In this document: one piece after another, positions 18,066 through 27,397 of the stretch | Layout: the number at the start of each line of letters is the position of its first letter | How positions within the stretch are numbered: the first letter of the stretch is position 1 | Assembly (NCBI RefSeq): GCF_900112425.1 | Contig: NZ_FOLP01000016.1 | Coordinates: forward strand, 1-64,000 | Length of the DNA: 64,000 nt | Reading direction: 5' to 3' | Source: Variovorax sp. OK212 | GTDB lineage: Bacteria; Pseudomonadota; Gammaproteobacteria; Burkholderiales; Burkholderiaceae_C | Position numbers and translations under genes: made by a program | Notes under the pieces: generated by a model | Databases searched by the model: none | Seen by the model: the letters and a program-made list of their open reading frames with translations, nothing else | Told to the model about the DNA's origin: nothing

Positions 18066-18590
18066 ATGCCTCAACCCTCATTTCCGCACCCCGATATCAG
18101 CGCCATGACCTCCGGAGAGCTCTGGGCTCACCGCGAAGCGTTGGAAGCAGCGGCGGCATCGTTGCTTGGGCGCATGCTGTTCGAGTTCTCGCGCATTGAT
18201 GTCAACCTTGGACTTTGCCTCGTTTGGGTCGACGGCGGTGCAAATCTGGAGAGCCTGACGCCGAAAGTCGATGCCTTGTCGTTTCACAGCAAGCTGGGTG
18301 AGCTCGCCAAACATGCGGCGCGGAAGCTACCGGCCGGCTCGAAACGCCGGGCAGCATACGACAGCTGGATTGAGCGCATGCACGTCGCCAGAATCCAGAG
18401 AAATCAGCTCGTCCACGGGCGATGGGGCATTGAGCCGCGCCGCAGCAAAGTCGTAAACGTCATCGGCCTGCCTACCGGCGACGGACAGCAGGTGGTGGAG
18501 TATTCAATCGATGAGCTGTCTTCGGTCAATGAAGAGCTGCAGTCGTTGTTACGCGAGCTCGGGAGGCTAAGAACCCATTGGCCGTTGTAA
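18066..18590 (+). CDS. HEPN-like small protein
   Basis: 174 residues from the ATG at 18066. The protein is mostly helical. Near residue 115 it has RIQRNQLVHGRW, which fits the R-x4-H signature (RNQLVH) of HEPN ribonucleases and related nucleotidyltransferase-partner proteins. No other domain is apparent. It is transcribed away from the HelD-like helicase gene across a 175-bp gap. Both could be one defence unit with a shared regulatory region, or unrelated neighbours. Other R-x4-H proteins of this size lack RNase activity, so the motif alone does not prove one. Confidence 0.5.
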   Translation: MPQPSFPHPDISAMTSGELWAHREALEAAAASLLGRMLFEFSRIDVNLGLCLVWVDGGANLESLTPKVDALSFHSKLGELAKHAARKLPAGSKRRAAYDSWIERMHVARIQRNQLVHGRWGIEPRRSKVVNVIGLPTGDGQQVVEYSIDELSSVNEELQSLLRELGRLRTHWPL

Positions 18591-19386
18591 GGGGCTCAAT
18601 GAAAAATTTGGCTTGGTGTAGGCGCCCATGAGCCATGGCTCAATGGAGCATCCATGTTTTGGGCACGAATGCACTTGGCTTCGTGTCACCATGGCCGAAG
18701 GCTTAACCTGTTAGCCAAGTCTCCGCTTCAGCAGCCCATTTCTTCGTCGCCATCGCGGTTCCAAGAACCCGGAGGGCCGTACCGCCGACTCCGCCCAGGC
18801 CGCCGATGGGACTGGAACTCGACGCCCCAACAACCTCGGCATGCTCCATGTCCATTGAGTAATCGAACAGAACGTGAGTTTCCGGGCTGCTTGGAACCCG
18901 CCAGAGTCTGCGCAGAAGGCTTCCTCGCATATCAAGCTGCGCGGCAAATCACTTCGACCTGCAATTGACTTGCGACGAGTGATAGCAGCACCTCGGCTTA
19001 TTGATGCGCCATTGCCGAAAATCCGCCACCAAAAAGTAGCGATAACAGCATTCAGCAGTTCAACTAAAGAAGAACCTCCTTGGCCACTCGCGCCAGGGGC
19101 GCACGATGCATGAATTCTAGAAGTACGCGCCGCGCGCAGTTGCGATTCGGAAGAGAGGACATGATGAAACATTCCACGCTTCTTCGCACCACCGGCGTTT
19201 CGGAGTCCTACCGCCCCAAGGAGGTCGACGCATCTCAGACTCCTTTTCGCCTTTGACTAAGCCTTTCAACTCTTGAAGCCTACCTGCGTCGTTTCTCGGG
19301 AGCTGAGCAGACGCCTGCCGAGCGCAGCGCGCCTTAAGAGTAATGATAGGAAAACTCCGCATGGCCACTCGCTTAGCGTAGCTCGA
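18591..19386. other. About 800 bp without a firm gene; one possible short frame
   Basis: The only frame with protein-like content is on the minus strand at 18703-18930. It has 75 codons with blocks such as YSMDMEHAEVVGASSSS and a glycine-rich stretch. It has no ribosome-binding site and may be a gene remnant. The rest shows nothing I can assign. Confidence 0.4.
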
Positions 19387-19485
19387 ACGTGGAAGTTTTC
19401 CCTTTCTTACTTTCCCGAGGCCGAAAACTAGGGCCATTTTGGTGAAAGTTTCCACGTAGCTTTCGCCTTACGTGGAAACTTTCAC
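19387..19485. repeat. Iteron-like inverted and direct repeats next to the replication-initiator gene
   Basis: Two exact 17-bp inverted copies, GTGAAAGTTTCCACGTA at 19442-19458 and TACGTGGAAACTTTCAC at 19469-19485, are separated by ten bases. A third, imperfect copy, ACGTGGAAGTTTTC, lies at 19387-19400. They end 29 bp from the 3' end of the initiator gene. Repeats of this length beside a TrfA/Rep-type gene are typical of iterons that bind the initiator. Alternatively they could be an operator or a hairpin ending the transcript, though no T tract follows on the minus strand. Confidence 0.6.
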
Positions 19486-19514
19486 TCTTTTATTCGACTA
19501 CCGAGTCTCGGCAG

Positions 19515-20489
19515 CTACGCTTCACGCGAGCCTTTGGTGAACGTGAAAAATCCTCGCCTACGCCGGTACGACTGCAGAACCTTGGCATGCACGAGCTTAG
19601 CAAGCGCAACGGTGATGTCGCGTCCGAGCTGCTCGGGGTCACGCCCCCACATCGTCGCCAAGTCGCGAATCTGAATCAAGTCGACCTTGGTTGAATAGAT
19701 TAAATCGGCGAGCGCAGTCTGGATGCCGTCTGCCAAACGCCGTCGTTGTCGCATCGGGATGTAGGTGCGGCCCAGAGTATTCAACGCTTGGGCGAGCCGC
19801 CAGTCCATTCGAACCGAAAACTTACGACCTCGCCACGAGGCGTCCGAGATAAGGCCGAAAACGTATCCCGAATCCCTTTCATAGAGCGCGACGGTGATGG
19901 TGGCAGCCCTCAGATTTGTGAGCGAGGTTCGCAGGCGGTTGACGTTGGCCGAACACAGGTCTCTGCCCATCGCCTCGAGAATCTCAGCGGCGGTGAAGTG
20001 GCACTCACAGTCACCTTGACGCCCGGAAGCTTGCTCCAGTAGCGCGAGCAATACTCGCTTATCAAACTGGTCAAGCCGCGGCCCCATGTACTTCACCGTC
20101 TCCCCGGTAGCTTGTACGTCCAAGCTGTCATGACAATAAATGGGAAATCGGAGACTACCTTCACCGCTTGCTGTGCCAACAGCGAATACGTCAGAGCGCA
20201 GTAAATGAGAAATCATTTGGCTAAACCCCGGCTTCAGCACCTGAAACGCCCTTGCGGCATCTTCTTCTTTCTGCGCACGAACTGCCTCTCGCTCGCGCCA
20301 GGACAGCCGTCTACTGGCGTCCAGGTCTAGTCGCAGCTTGGTCGCGTCGCTGGCCGATAGAGGGTCGCGACCGGACAGCACAGCCGCGAGTACCGATGCT
20401 GCGTCTACCTGACCTTCAATTTCGCTCTCCGGCGCACGAGCATCAGTCGCCTTAGTCACACTGCGCCCCGTATGCGCCCGCAAGACCAT
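19515..20489 (-). CDS. TrfA-like replication initiator protein
   Basis: 324 residues from the ATG at 20489 (TTGAAGGTTC before it). A GTG at 20459 that overlaps the upstream stop codon is an alternative. The middle of the protein contains VKYMGPRLDQFDKRVLLALL followed by CHFTAAEILEAMGR. This resembles the GPxLDQFDE and CHFTPY..FLKALGR blocks of IncP plasmid TrfA, an initiator that binds iterons and loads the host helicase. The C-terminal half has the two winged-helix pattern expected for such proteins. The gene follows a small HTH gene with overlap, and iteron-like repeats lie just past its 3' end. It suggests a plasmid or integrative-element origin for this part of the island. Whether it still supports replication is unknown. 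Confidence 0.65.
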   Translation of the reverse strand: MVLRAHTGRSVTKATDARAPESEIEGQVDAASVLAAVLSGRDPLSASDATKLRLDLDASRRLSWREREAVRAQKEEDAARAFQVLKPGFSQMISHLLRSDVFAVGTASGEGSLRFPIYCHDSLDVQATGETVKYMGPRLDQFDKRVLLALLEQASGRQGDCECHFTAAEILEAMGRDLCSANVNRLRTSLTNLRAATITVALYERDSGYVFGLISDASWRGRKFSVRMDWRLAQALNTLGRTYIPMRQRRRLADGIQTALADLIYSTKVDLIQIRDLATMWGRDPEQLGRDITVALAKLVHAKVLQSYRRRRGFFTFTKGSREA

Positions 20490-20733
20490 GAACCTTCAAG
20501 GGTGGTTTCTCGCGCAACGACTTTGCAGCATCAGGTATGCACATCGCTGCAGACGGTCGCCCCACTGCCAGCCATCGGCCCACCTCCGCTTGTCTCCAGC
20601 GCAGCAGTCGCGTACCCGGCAACTCGAGGCGGGGCGGCAAGGAGTCCGGATTCCGGCGAAGTCGCCGCTTGATTGTGGCCGGACTCCGTTTGAGCAACGT
20701 TGCCAGCTCATATAGGTCGAGAAGGAAATTCAT
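20452..20733 (-). CDS. Small helix-turn-helix (AlpA/excisionase-like) DNA-binding protein
   Basis: 93 residues. The first 50 form a MerR/AlpA-type HTH: LYELATLLKRSPATIKRRLR, then a wing with LPGTRLLRWRQAEVGRWL. Proteins of this type act as excisionase or copy-control regulators in integrative elements. The 3' end overlaps the upstream start of the initiator gene by 38 bp in a different frame, so the two are very likely co-transcribed and coupled. Confidence 0.7.
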   Translation of the reverse strand: MNFLLDLYELATLLKRSPATIKRRLRRNPDSLPPRLELPGTRLLRWRQAEVGRWLAVGRPSAAMCIPDAAKSLREKPPLKVHGLAGAYGAQCD

Positions 20734-21715
20734 TGAATGTTAGATGCGCACGTGGGCTGCGGCCTTCAAACAATGCGTCCTCGACCGTCTCCCGAGCTGA
20801 GAGAGATGTCTAGAAGGTACGTTTATGCACAGCGCGGAAGACGCCCGGTGGCCCCCATCCTCCTCAAACACCCGACCTCATTTCGTTTCCCAAGAGATGC
20901 GACTCAGGCGCACATCGGCCCGAGAACGAGACGTCTACTCCTCAGGAATTCACCTGATGCGGTTGAACGGAGCGACGCCAAGAATCTCTACCCCCAACTG
21001 GCCCGCTTCACTCATAGGAGGTGCCTCTGAACCCAACAATTCGAGCACGCGGCTAGGCGGAGGGCCGTCGCCAACGACGCGCCGGCCCGCTGGACCGGCC
21101 TTGCGTAGCCCGCATGTCGGACGAGCGACTACCGTAGATGCTTCGGTTTAGACGGCCGCGGCAGGCCTTCTCTAAAACGTTGCCAGCTACCGCCGCGGCC
21201 GTGCTATGGCGCTCCCGAGGCGTTCTCGCCTTTGCCTCCGTATCGATACTGCGGGTACAAACTGCAGTTCAAGCAGTAGACGCATAGGTCTTTGCGTCGG
21301 TTCAAGAACGCTCCCTTCCCTCCTCGCACATGCATTCGCGAATAACTCATACCACTGCGCAAACATCTCATGGAAACTCCTGATGCTGTTTCCAACAGCG
21401 AGTTGAAGAATCGCGTCCCCAATCAGGGCGGTCCCGATTGGCAGGAGCGTCCAGGTGGATTCGACAGGCAGGTTTGGACAAGCGAAGTCCCTACGCCTCG
21501 GCTTCATCGCTGATGACATCCTGCACAGAGGCGCCGCGGATTGGCTTTCTCGTTCTGCTCACTTGCTGAAGGAGGTGCCTCTCTGAATCCGCGAATTCCA
21601 ACCTTCTAGCCCGCGCCGGTCGTTCGACGGCGCCCGCCCCCAAAAGCATGTCGCTTCAGAGCAGCTATCAACCGCTGCGGGCGGAGCTATGGCCATCGTT
21701 TTATACGGAGCCTCT
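20734..21715. other. About 980 bp between the initiator pair and the transposition operon; no firm gene
   Basis: This divergent region should hold promoters for both directions and may hold one transposon end, but I could not find a copy of the repeats seen at 34409-34542. A minus-strand frame at 21187-21519 (110 codons, hydrophobic centre IGTALIGDAILQLAVGN) is possible but unsupported. The sequence GGAGGTGCCTCT occurs twice, at about 21017 and 21570, each time followed by a GAAYCC-rich stretch ending near AATTC. Confidence 0.45.
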
Positions 21716-22048
21716 ATGTCAATCTGGAAAGTGGAATCGATAGAAAACGAACCGTCCCTTCGCCTTCGTGACTGGCGGGTGTACGAGGTGCTCGGGGTCT
21801 ACGGCGACGAGCCGTCGAGGCACTTTGTCGCGACGCAGTTCGGCAGCCAATCTGGGCGCGTGTCCTCGGGCATCGCGACGTACGACAGCGCTGCTCGCAA
21901 GGGGGTCACCCAAAGCGGCCGCGTCTATGAACTCGTTGGCCGGTCGGGGTGGAGTTCGGACGGCGAGTACGTTTGGAACGCCTACTGCCGCCTCAACAGT
22001 GCGCGGGGCGTGAGGGACGTCACCGCTTCCCTGGTCGCGTCCCCGTAG
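21716..22048 (+). CDS. Small hypothetical protein at the head of the transposition operon
   Basis: 110 residues from the ATG at 21716, preceded by ACGGAG at good spacing; an in-frame ATG at 21689 would add nine residues. It reads as a compact beta-rich protein (SIWKVESIENEPSLRLRDWR, then RVYEVLG and a VWNAYCRLN block). I recognise no family. It is collinear with the next small gene and tnsA, which suggests an accessory role in the element or its control. Confidence 0.55.
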   Translation: MSIWKVESIENEPSLRLRDWRVYEVLGVYGDEPSRHFVATQFGSQSGRVSSGIATYDSAARKGVTQSGRVYELVGRSGWSSDGEYVWNAYCRLNSARGVRDVTASLVASP

Positions 22049-22211
22049 ACCTCCCGCCCGCGCAAAGGCTCTCCTACAACCGTAAGCGAGGCCGACCTTG
22101 CTACCAAACGGCCTATAGAGCCCGCCCACCTGATGCGCTTTAGACGAGCGACGCTGTCCCTACACGGAAGAGTCCGCACGAGCGGCGGCATAGCCAACCC
22201 AAGGAAATCAA

Positions 22212-22553
22212 ATGAAACACAGGCCAAATTTCAGTTCCGGCACCTTCAGCCCGCAAGACCGTTCCCTCCAACAACCGCTCGATGCGTTCCGCCTCCGAAC
22301 CGTGGGTTTGCCAGCCGAGTCCCTTCCACCCGACGGCATCCCGCCCGGTGGGACATCCTCGGGAACGAACGATTCACGCGCCTTGCACATCGTCATTGTC
22401 CGTTGCCCGTACTCGTTGCTCATCTTGGGTCACCTCTTGTGCGACGACAACGACATCCTGGCCACTGTCCAAGCGCTGCGCCGCCTGCCAGGTAGACCCC
22501 TTATTGAAGTCGACCGGACGTCGCTTGACCTCTTTGTGAAGCGAGGTGCGTGA
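22212..22553 (+). CDS. Small hypothetical protein coupled to tnsA
   Basis: 113 residues from an ATG preceded by AAGGAA. The first half is proline- and serine-rich and probably disordered; the second half (LHIVIVRCPYSLLILGHLL, then ATVQALRRLP) looks folded. Its TGA overlaps the ATG of tnsA (TGATG), which indicates translational coupling and supports it as real. Function unknown. Confidence 0.55.
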   Translation: MKHRPNFSSGTFSPQDRSLQQPLDAFRLRTVGLPAESLPPDGIPPGGTSSGTNDSRALHIVIVRCPYSLLILGHLLCDDNDILATVQALRRLPGRPLIEVDRTSLDLFVKRGA

Positions 22554-23482
22554 TGGGACGCAAGGCAACCGTTTGGACCCAAGAAAAGGTCTTCGCGCGC
22601 AAGCGCGATGGTCACGGGCAAGGCACGCACTCGAGCTACAAGCCGTGGCTCACCGTCCGAGACTTCTCCTCCATCGGCACGACGACTCGGCTTTTCAGCC
22701 CGAAGCTCGGGCGAACGGTGACCTTGTTCTCAAACATCGAAAGGAACGCGTTCCTGTGGTTCGAATCGTTAAGGACCTTCTTCGACTACTTTGACCAGAA
22801 GCCCGTCCCCCTCGAGGTGAGCATGCAGATTGCCGACGAACTCGGCATTAACCACCCGTACATGCTCAAAACGCGAGAGCCTGCCATCGTGACCCTTGAC
22901 GGGGTACTGATGCAGTCTGATGGTCGAGAGCGCCATATTGACTGTAAGCCGCTTGCGGAGCTCAAGAACAAGCGCACCATGGAGAAGCTGGCCCTCCGGC
23001 GTGAATATGCCCGTCGTGTCGGCGCGGAATATATCCTGGTCACAGAGGAGACCATCCCTCGCGTGGTCGTGCACAACCTCCAGTGGATTCGGATGGCTGC
23101 GGTGCGAGGCTCCTGGAGCGAAAACCTTGGCGGCAGCGTCGATGAGGACATGACCTCAGAGTTTCATCGCGCACTCAGTCATGCGTCAGAGCACGAACCA
23201 GCGGAGAGGCTCCTGCAATTTCTCGAACGGTTTGATAGGCAATTCGGTTGCGCCTGCGGCGCGGCCAACTGGGCGCTGCGTCGGCTCCTTTGGTCTCACC
23301 AGGCAAGGTTTGACCTCACCACGTCGTTCCGTTCTCTCCTCGTCGGACCGCTTGGGACCCTTTCTCTCGCGACCCCCGACGCTTGCCTATCGGCCGCCGC
23401 TGAAAGGCCGCCCGGACCCGCATCCGGGGTGCTCTCGCAACGGCCGGCTAGCGCGAGTGCAGCACCCCAAATCCACGGGTGA
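22553..23482 (+). CDS. tnsA: TnsA-like transposon endonuclease
   Basis: 309 residues from the ATG that overlaps the previous stop; a GTG one codon upstream is also possible. TnsA cuts the 5' ends of the transposon while TnsB cuts the 3' ends, allowing clean excision. The active-site residues fall where Tn7 TnsA has them: Glu63 (NIERN), an Asp near 116 (TLDGV) and Lys132 (DCKP). The N-terminal block GQGTHSSYKPWLTVRDF and the GINHPY segment are family hallmarks. The tail after about residue 260 is Pro/Ala-rich and poorly conserved in appearance. It ends four bases before tnsB. Confidence 0.85.
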   Translation: MGRKATVWTQEKVFARKRDGHGQGTHSSYKPWLTVRDFSSIGTTTRLFSPKLGRTVTLFSNIERNAFLWFESLRTFFDYFDQKPVPLEVSMQIADELGINHPYMLKTREPAIVTLDGVLMQSDGRERHIDCKPLAELKNKRTMEKLALRREYARRVGAEYILVTEETIPRVVVHNLQWIRMAAVRGSWSENLGGSVDEDMTSEFHRALSHASEHEPAERLLQFLERFDRQFGCACGAANWALRRLLWSHQARFDLTTSFRSLLVGPLGTLSLATPDACLSAAAERPPGPASGVLSQRPASASAAPQIHG

Positions 23483-23486
23483 TTCC

Positions 23487-25670
23487 ATGTACCACATCTC
23501 CAAGAACGACGTCCTTGTAGGCGACGGCAAGCGGTACCGATTGCTCAAGGTGGAGCCTGCTCAAGACCGGGCATACGTCATCGATATCAACGCCCCCCTC
23601 GCCGTCCCTGTGCGATGGCTTCATAGCAAGCTGCGGGTAAAGCTAGAACGCAAAGAACTAACCCTGCTTCAGAAGAGCACTGCTCCTGAGGCATCGCCAC
23701 GGGCAGAACCGGTAGGCGCCTCGCTAAAACTGTGCGAGCGACGCTGGACGCTGATTCAACCGCTGCTTGAAAAAACCGCGGTGCTCAACCGCGAGGGTCG
23801 AAAGAAGCTGTTAGCCGCGCGCGCCGCTGAAATGAGCTGCTCGACGACAACATTGATGAGGTCCCTTCGCCTTTACTGGCAGGGAGGCATGACCAAAGAC
23901 TCGCTCGCGCCAAGCTTCGATAAGTGCGGTATAGCGCGGCACCACACGCAAGCTGACCCGCGCAAGGCAGCACTGCGAAAGGTTGCGGGAAGAACGCGCG
24001 AGGATTTGAAACCCAAGTTCGACTATACCGAGGAGCTCAAGAATAAGGCCTGGGAGATTGCCAAGCCTCTTCTTGCCGAGAAGAAAAGCTCTAGAAGAAA
24101 CATTTTCAACAAGGTCTGCAAGGTCCTGTGGTCGTACATCGACAACGACGGCAAGGTCGCCCTCTTGCCCAAACCCAGCCCTCGCCAGTTCTATTACGAG
24201 TTGGACAAGCGCCACGGAAGAGTGGCTGAGCTCAAGCGCCAAAGCGGACCCGGAGAATTCAGGAACGACTTTCGGGGCAAGCTCGGTAACGTTCTTATGG
24301 AGGCAATCGGCGTTGGCCATCAGTATGAGATGGACTCCACGCAGGTTGACCTCTGGATTGTTTCCAAGGACGACCGAAGCAAGATTATCGGCAAGCCAAC
24401 TCTGTACCTTATCGTTGACCGGTACAGCCGCTTGATTGTGGGCTACCACCTCACCTTGGACAAACCTTCATGGGATGGTGCGAAGCGCGCCATTCTATCG
24501 CTGGTTGAAGACCGTGAGGCCAAGGCCAATCGACTTGAGGTGCCATGGAAACCAGAGCTCCATCCCGCACATGGCCATCTCCCTGGCCAAATTATCCTGG
24601 ACCGAGGCAGCGAAAACATCGGATATGACAGCGACCGCATTGCCGACGATGTCGAGGTAGACGTCATCAACCTCCCCGCCCATTTTTCCTCAGGAAAGGG
24701 GACGATTGAATGCAGCTTTCGAATCACGCATGTCCCTCTTAGGGACAACACCGCGGGCTACCAATTTCCGGCCGAGGCAATGCGTCGTCACGGAGACTCA
24801 TACATGCACGACGCTGAGTTCGACCTCGATGACCTCGACGCCGAGCTGTATCAAATCTTCGAGATGCATAACCAGAAGATGTATCCGGGCATGCCTCTAG
24901 CCGAGGAAGCCAAGCTCGCCGGTGTGCGGCCTATCCCACTACAAGTTTGGAAGCATGACCAGTCTAAGGCGATGGGCCTCACTACGAAATATGACGCCAA
25001 GAGCCTCGAAGCCAAGCTCCTGAGCAAGAAGCTCGGCGTCATAAGTCAAAACGGCATTCGGCTGAACGACGTCTTCTACACCTGCGACCACGCGGAGAAG
25101 AACAACTGGTTTGTTAAGAAAGCTGGCGGTCGATACCCGGAGGTGAACATCTCGTATGACAGGCGGCATGTGGACACCATCTTCGTTCAGGACCTTGTTG
25201 ACCCTCGTCGCTGGCATGAAGCGCATTTGACGCCCGCGTGCGTTGTGTACGCCGGAAAGTCCTTTGCTGAGGTCTCCGTGTCAGTGAGTTCCACGAGGCA
25301 GGCGGAAAAGGAAGCCGACGACCACAACCTCGTACAGCAACTCCAACATGAGCACGACCGTGCACCTCGCGCTGCTAAGGCGCACCAGAAGACCCAAGCC
25401 GACATTGCCGCTTCAAACGGAGCATCACGCACGTCGGGAGCAAAGGACGTGCGGGCCAAGGAGGCGACTGGGCGCCGGGCGGCGCAGGCTGCGGTAGCAG
25501 CGCGCGTGAAGCCAAGTTCGATGGCACAAAGTGAAATGCCCCCCTCGGACGTTGCAGCTCCCGTGCTCAAGGTTGACGCCGCACGCGCTCCGTCGCGTCC
25601 GCTCAAGGTCGCAATTCCGACCAGGGCCTTCGACCCAATGGCTGCCCTGATGGAAATGGACGATGACTAA
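23487..25670 (+). CDS. tnsB: TnsB/TniA-type DDE transposase
   Basis: 727 residues from the ATG at 23487; the frame is open upstream only because it overlaps tnsA. The DDE integrase core shows Asp in YEMDSTQVD (about 281), Asp in ILDRGSEN (about 370) and Glu in KGTIECSF (about 407). Helical DNA-binding regions precede it and a beta-barrel domain with a charged, disordered tail follows. The last residues, MAALMEMDDD, are a plausible hook for TnsC, as in other Tn7-like systems. It would recognise the repeats at the element ends and carry out 3' strand transfer. Confidence 0.88.
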   Translation: MYHISKNDVLVGDGKRYRLLKVEPAQDRAYVIDINAPLAVPVRWLHSKLRVKLERKELTLLQKSTAPEASPRAEPVGASLKLCERRWTLIQPLLEKTAVLNREGRKKLLAARAAEMSCSTTTLMRSLRLYWQGGMTKDSLAPSFDKCGIARHHTQADPRKAALRKVAGRTREDLKPKFDYTEELKNKAWEIAKPLLAEKKSSRRNIFNKVCKVLWSYIDNDGKVALLPKPSPRQFYYELDKRHGRVAELKRQSGPGEFRNDFRGKLGNVLMEAIGVGHQYEMDSTQVDLWIVSKDDRSKIIGKPTLYLIVDRYSRLIVGYHLTLDKPSWDGAKRAILSLVEDREAKANRLEVPWKPELHPAHGHLPGQIILDRGSENIGYDSDRIADDVEVDVINLPAHFSSGKGTIECSFRITHVPLRDNTAGYQFPAEAMRRHGDSYMHDAEFDLDDLDAELYQIFEMHNQKMYPGMPLAEEAKLAGVRPIPLQVWKHDQSKAMGLTTKYDAKSLEAKLLSKKLGVISQNGIRLNDVFYTCDHAEKNNWFVKKAGGRYPEVNISYDRRHVDTIFVQDLVDPRRWHEAHLTPACVVYAGKSFAEVSVSVSSTRQAEKEADDHNLVQQLQHEHDRAPRAAKAHQKTQADIAASNGASRTSGAKDVRAKEATGRRAAQAAVAARVKPSSMAQSEMPPSDVAAPVLKVDAARAPSRPLKVAIPTRAFDPMAALMEMDDD

Positions 25671-25819
25671 TCAGCATGTCGGCCGGCATCGCATACGGGG
25701 GCCGCCAGTGCCCCTGCACGGGTGTCCTCTAGCTAGACCGCTTGAGCAGCGAAGCGTTTTAGGCGGCTCAGAGATTCGCTACATGAAGAACCGGAGCTTC
25801 TTCCGGATTAAGGACATCT

Positions 25820-27283
25820 ATGAACGACCAAACCAACCCCTCCCCAGCTACCAGCAAGAATTTTGACTACTCGGTAGCCAACTATCAGTCTCATCCGCTG
25901 TCGCGCCTTGCAGGGCATCGCCTCATATCCGCGCTCCGTCCCTTCCCCAAGACCCGAAAGGAACTGAAAGCTCTCCTCAACAATTTGCCCGACTACTCCC
26001 CGGAGGAACGCAACCTCCCGCGGGCACTGCGAAAGATGCAGCTGCCGCAACTACTCCGCGCGTTCGTGGCCCTGCGCAGAAACTGCGAGCTGGCTGAGTA
26101 CATGTACGCAACAATATGCGAAGGCTACGTGGCACGCGAGCCGCATTCAGCCAAAAGCAACGCAATCTTGCAAGGCCTACACGAATGCATCAGCCTCCAG
26201 CAATTCGGCGCCAGAAAGCGTGTGGCAAACACCGCGCAGTTCTGCTCGTCTCTCACCGGCATGCCCGGCTCCGGAAAGAGTTCGACGTTTTCACATATCG
26301 TGGCAAGCCTCTACGAACCGATTATTTATCACGCCGACATCAATGTCTGGCAAATTCCGGTATTGACCATTGAGATGGCGTACAACGGCACGAGCCAAGC
26401 TACGCTGGCGCACGCCATCATTTCAGCCATCGCCAAGCTCTACCCTGATGGAGACTACGAACGCCTCTATCTCCGGCCCAGAATGAACGCCGAGGAACGT
26501 TTGCTTGCCGCATTCACCCTGATTCACATCCACTGTGTCGGGATGGTTGTGGTCGACGAAGCGCAGAACCGGGACTACGCCGCTGACAGGTCCACAGGCG
26601 CTCGCAAGCTGGGAGTCGGCCAGGCGCCCCTTGCAACGCTGCTCATTACTGCATCGAATCGCCTCGAGGTGCCCCTGCTTCTCGTTGGCACCATCGAGCT
26701 CGAAGAATCGATTGGCACCCGGCTCAGCAAGACGCGTCGCTTGCCTGGCCTGCCTCATTGGGGACCGCTCACGCTTGAAGGCACGGAGAAAAAACCGTCC
26801 GAATATCACATCTTTTTGAGCCTCCTTTGGCAGTACCAATGGCTGCAAGAACCGCCTGAGCTCACGGACCGAATGTACAACCTCTTCCACTACTACACGG
26901 CAGGAGTTCCCGATTTCATGGTCAAGCTCTTCTACTACGTGCAGTGGGACTGCTTGCAAGAAGAAGAGGAGACCTTCGATGAAGAGACTATTCACCGCGT
27001 CGCTCACAAACGCATGGCCTCCATCGTGAAGGTGACCAAGGCAATCCATACGCGGGACAAGACTTCGTTGACGATGCTCGCCCAAATTCCCGACCTCGCG
27101 CCCGACCTCGGATTGTCTCCAACGAAGATTCCATCTGAGCTCTTGGCCCCAGCGAGCCACGCGGATGTCGACCCTGCAGAGGCGGTGTCGCCATTCCCTT
27201 ACAGAGCCCGCCCCGCTCACCGGCGCAAGGCGAGCCCCATCGACGCGGCTCAACCCGCGGATTTCGAATCTCTCAGCGAGTAA
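25820..27283 (+). CDS. tnsC: TnsC/TniB-type AAA+ transposition regulator
   Basis: 487 residues from an ATG preceded by AAGGAC. Walker A GMPGSGKSST near residue 147 and Walker B VVVDEAQN near 242 are intact, followed by a sensor region TLLITASNRLEVPLLLVG. Proteins of this family assemble on target DNA and connect target selection (TniQ) to the TnsAB transposase. About 110 residues precede the ATPase core. It ends just before a bidirectional terminator. Confidence 0.85.
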   Translation: MNDQTNPSPATSKNFDYSVANYQSHPLSRLAGHRLISALRPFPKTRKELKALLNNLPDYSPEERNLPRALRKMQLPQLLRAFVALRRNCELAEYMYATICEGYVAREPHSAKSNAILQGLHECISLQQFGARKRVANTAQFCSSLTGMPGSGKSSTFSHIVASLYEPIIYHADINVWQIPVLTIEMAYNGTSQATLAHAIISAIAKLYPDGDYERLYLRPRMNAEERLLAAFTLIHIHCVGMVVVDEAQNRDYAADRSTGARKLGVGQAPLATLLITASNRLEVPLLLVGTIELEESIGTRLSKTRRLPGLPHWGPLTLEGTEKKPSEYHIFLSLLWQYQWLQEPPELTDRMYNLFHYYTAGVPDFMVKLFYYVQWDCLQEEEETFDEETIHRVAHKRMASIVKVTKAIHTRDKTSLTMLAQIPDLAPDLGLSPTKIPSELLAPASHADVDPAEAVSPFPYRARPAHRRKASPIDAAQPADFESLSE

Positions 27284-27300
27284 CAACTCACGGCGAGCAC

Positions 27301-27332
27301 AAAGGCCCAAACGCACCGGCGTTCGGGCCTTT
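27301..27332. terminator. Bidirectional rho-independent terminator
   Basis: The arms AAAGGCCCAAACGC and GCGTTCGGGCCTTT pair over 14 positions with one mismatch around a four-base loop. An A run on the left and a T run on the right serve both directions. It lies between the convergent ends of tnsC and the gene at 27398-28396. Confidence 0.8.
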
Positions 27333-27397
27333 TACTATTTCCTAGTCGTTACGCCAAAGCTATGGCGCTCTGCAGCGATGTAGTGCGCCAAAGGTGT

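Noticed and set aside
19117..19455. 112-codon minus-strand frame near the iteron-like repeats
   Set aside because: Its start lies within the repeats, it has no recognisable content and is rich in rare combinations of Arg, Lys and Cys.
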